Source of the DNA: Lachnospiraceae bacterium NC2004
GTDB lineage: Bacteria; Bacillota; Clostridia; Lachnospirales; Lachnospiraceae
Length of the DNA stretch: 64,000 nt
NCBI GenBank assembly: GCA_000621905.1
Contig: JHXB01000005.1
Location: forward strand, 62,001 to 126,000
Reading direction: 5' to 3'
Each line of letters begins with the position of its first letter. The stretch's first letter is position 1. This document shows, one piece after another, positions 63,984 through 64,000 of this stretch. The position numbers and the translations under genes were made by a program. Under the pieces are notes generated by a model. That model saw only the letters and a program-made list of their open reading frames with translations, was not told the DNA's origin and made no database searches.

Positions 63984-64000
63984 GACGTAAGCATAAGTGC
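63984..64000 (+). repeat. Start of a second copy of the palindrome arm
   Basis: GACGTAAGCATAAGTGC at 63984-64000 repeats 63908-63924 exactly (17 of 17) before the window ends. In the first copy this sequence leads into the outer right arm. A second copy of the element therefore likely continues beyond the edge. Confidence 0.7.

Overview
The window is an ordinary low-GC Firmicutes chromosome segment. It most resembles a motile, c-di-GMP-using member of the Lachnospiraceae (Butyrivibrio / Pseudobutyrivibrio / Lachnospira-like). The reasons are AGA/AGG-rich arginine codons, strong AGGAGG-type ribosome sites, a perfect CIRCE element, EAL proteins with N-terminal membrane domains, BspA-type leucine-rich-repeat proteins, a stand-alone MsmK/UgpC-type sugar ATPase and the ftsE-ftsX-M23-S41-uvrB gene order. 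I see no prophage, insertion sequence, CRISPR array, rRNA or integrase. The genus is an inference.

Layout. 0-6 kb: tail of a leucine-rich-repeat protein, a Sel1-repeat protein flanked by two copies of one domain, a polar amino acid ABC importer (minus strand) and a small LRR protein. 6-13 kb: fruK, a folE-folP-folBK folate operon, a minus-strand acyltransferase plus zinc-ribbon membrane protein pair, and proA. 13-25 kb: signalling block, with two GGDEF-EAL proteins, cysK with an Rrf2/CymR-type regulator, a FIST sensor next to a soluble chemoreceptor, and a 1426-residue hybrid kinase whose N-terminus resembles an ECF-transporter S component. 25-37.5 kb (minus strand): a giant J-domain/TPR protein with an HscC-like Hsp70, a secreted Ala-Ser-Asn repeat protein, a third EAL protein, htpG under a CIRCE operator, and a lipoprotein pair. 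37.5-47.6 kb: uvrA, a CheX-like fusion, a secreted LRR protein, ung, an unknown charged membrane protein, an SDR reductase, and a degenerate LytR/CpsA/Psr protein with a small partner. 47.8-60.2 kb: MsmK-type ATPase and CdaR-type regulator, ftsEX plus peptidoglycan peptidases, uvrB, a zinc-ribbon/TPM pair, and an M18 aminopeptidase. 60.2-64 kb: a FadR/GntR regulator, two tRNAs, ispF-cysS-mrnC, then a repeat-rich intergenic region with a 145-bp imperfect palindrome.

Working together: folate synthesis, cysteine synthesis and cysteinyl-tRNA charging, division-linked wall hydrolysis and nucleotide excision repair are recognisable pathways. The accessory interest lies in c-di-GMP turnover (three EAL domains with all key residues, each with a degenerate GGDEF half), the FIST/chemoreceptor pair, the hybrid kinase, the J-TPR/Hsp70 pair, and the repeats at 7.2 kb and 63.7-64 kb. 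No single unmistakably new system is present. The best candidates for novelty are the ECF-S-like hybrid kinase, the FIST/soluble chemoreceptor pair, the J-TPR/HscC pair and the terminal palindromic repeat.
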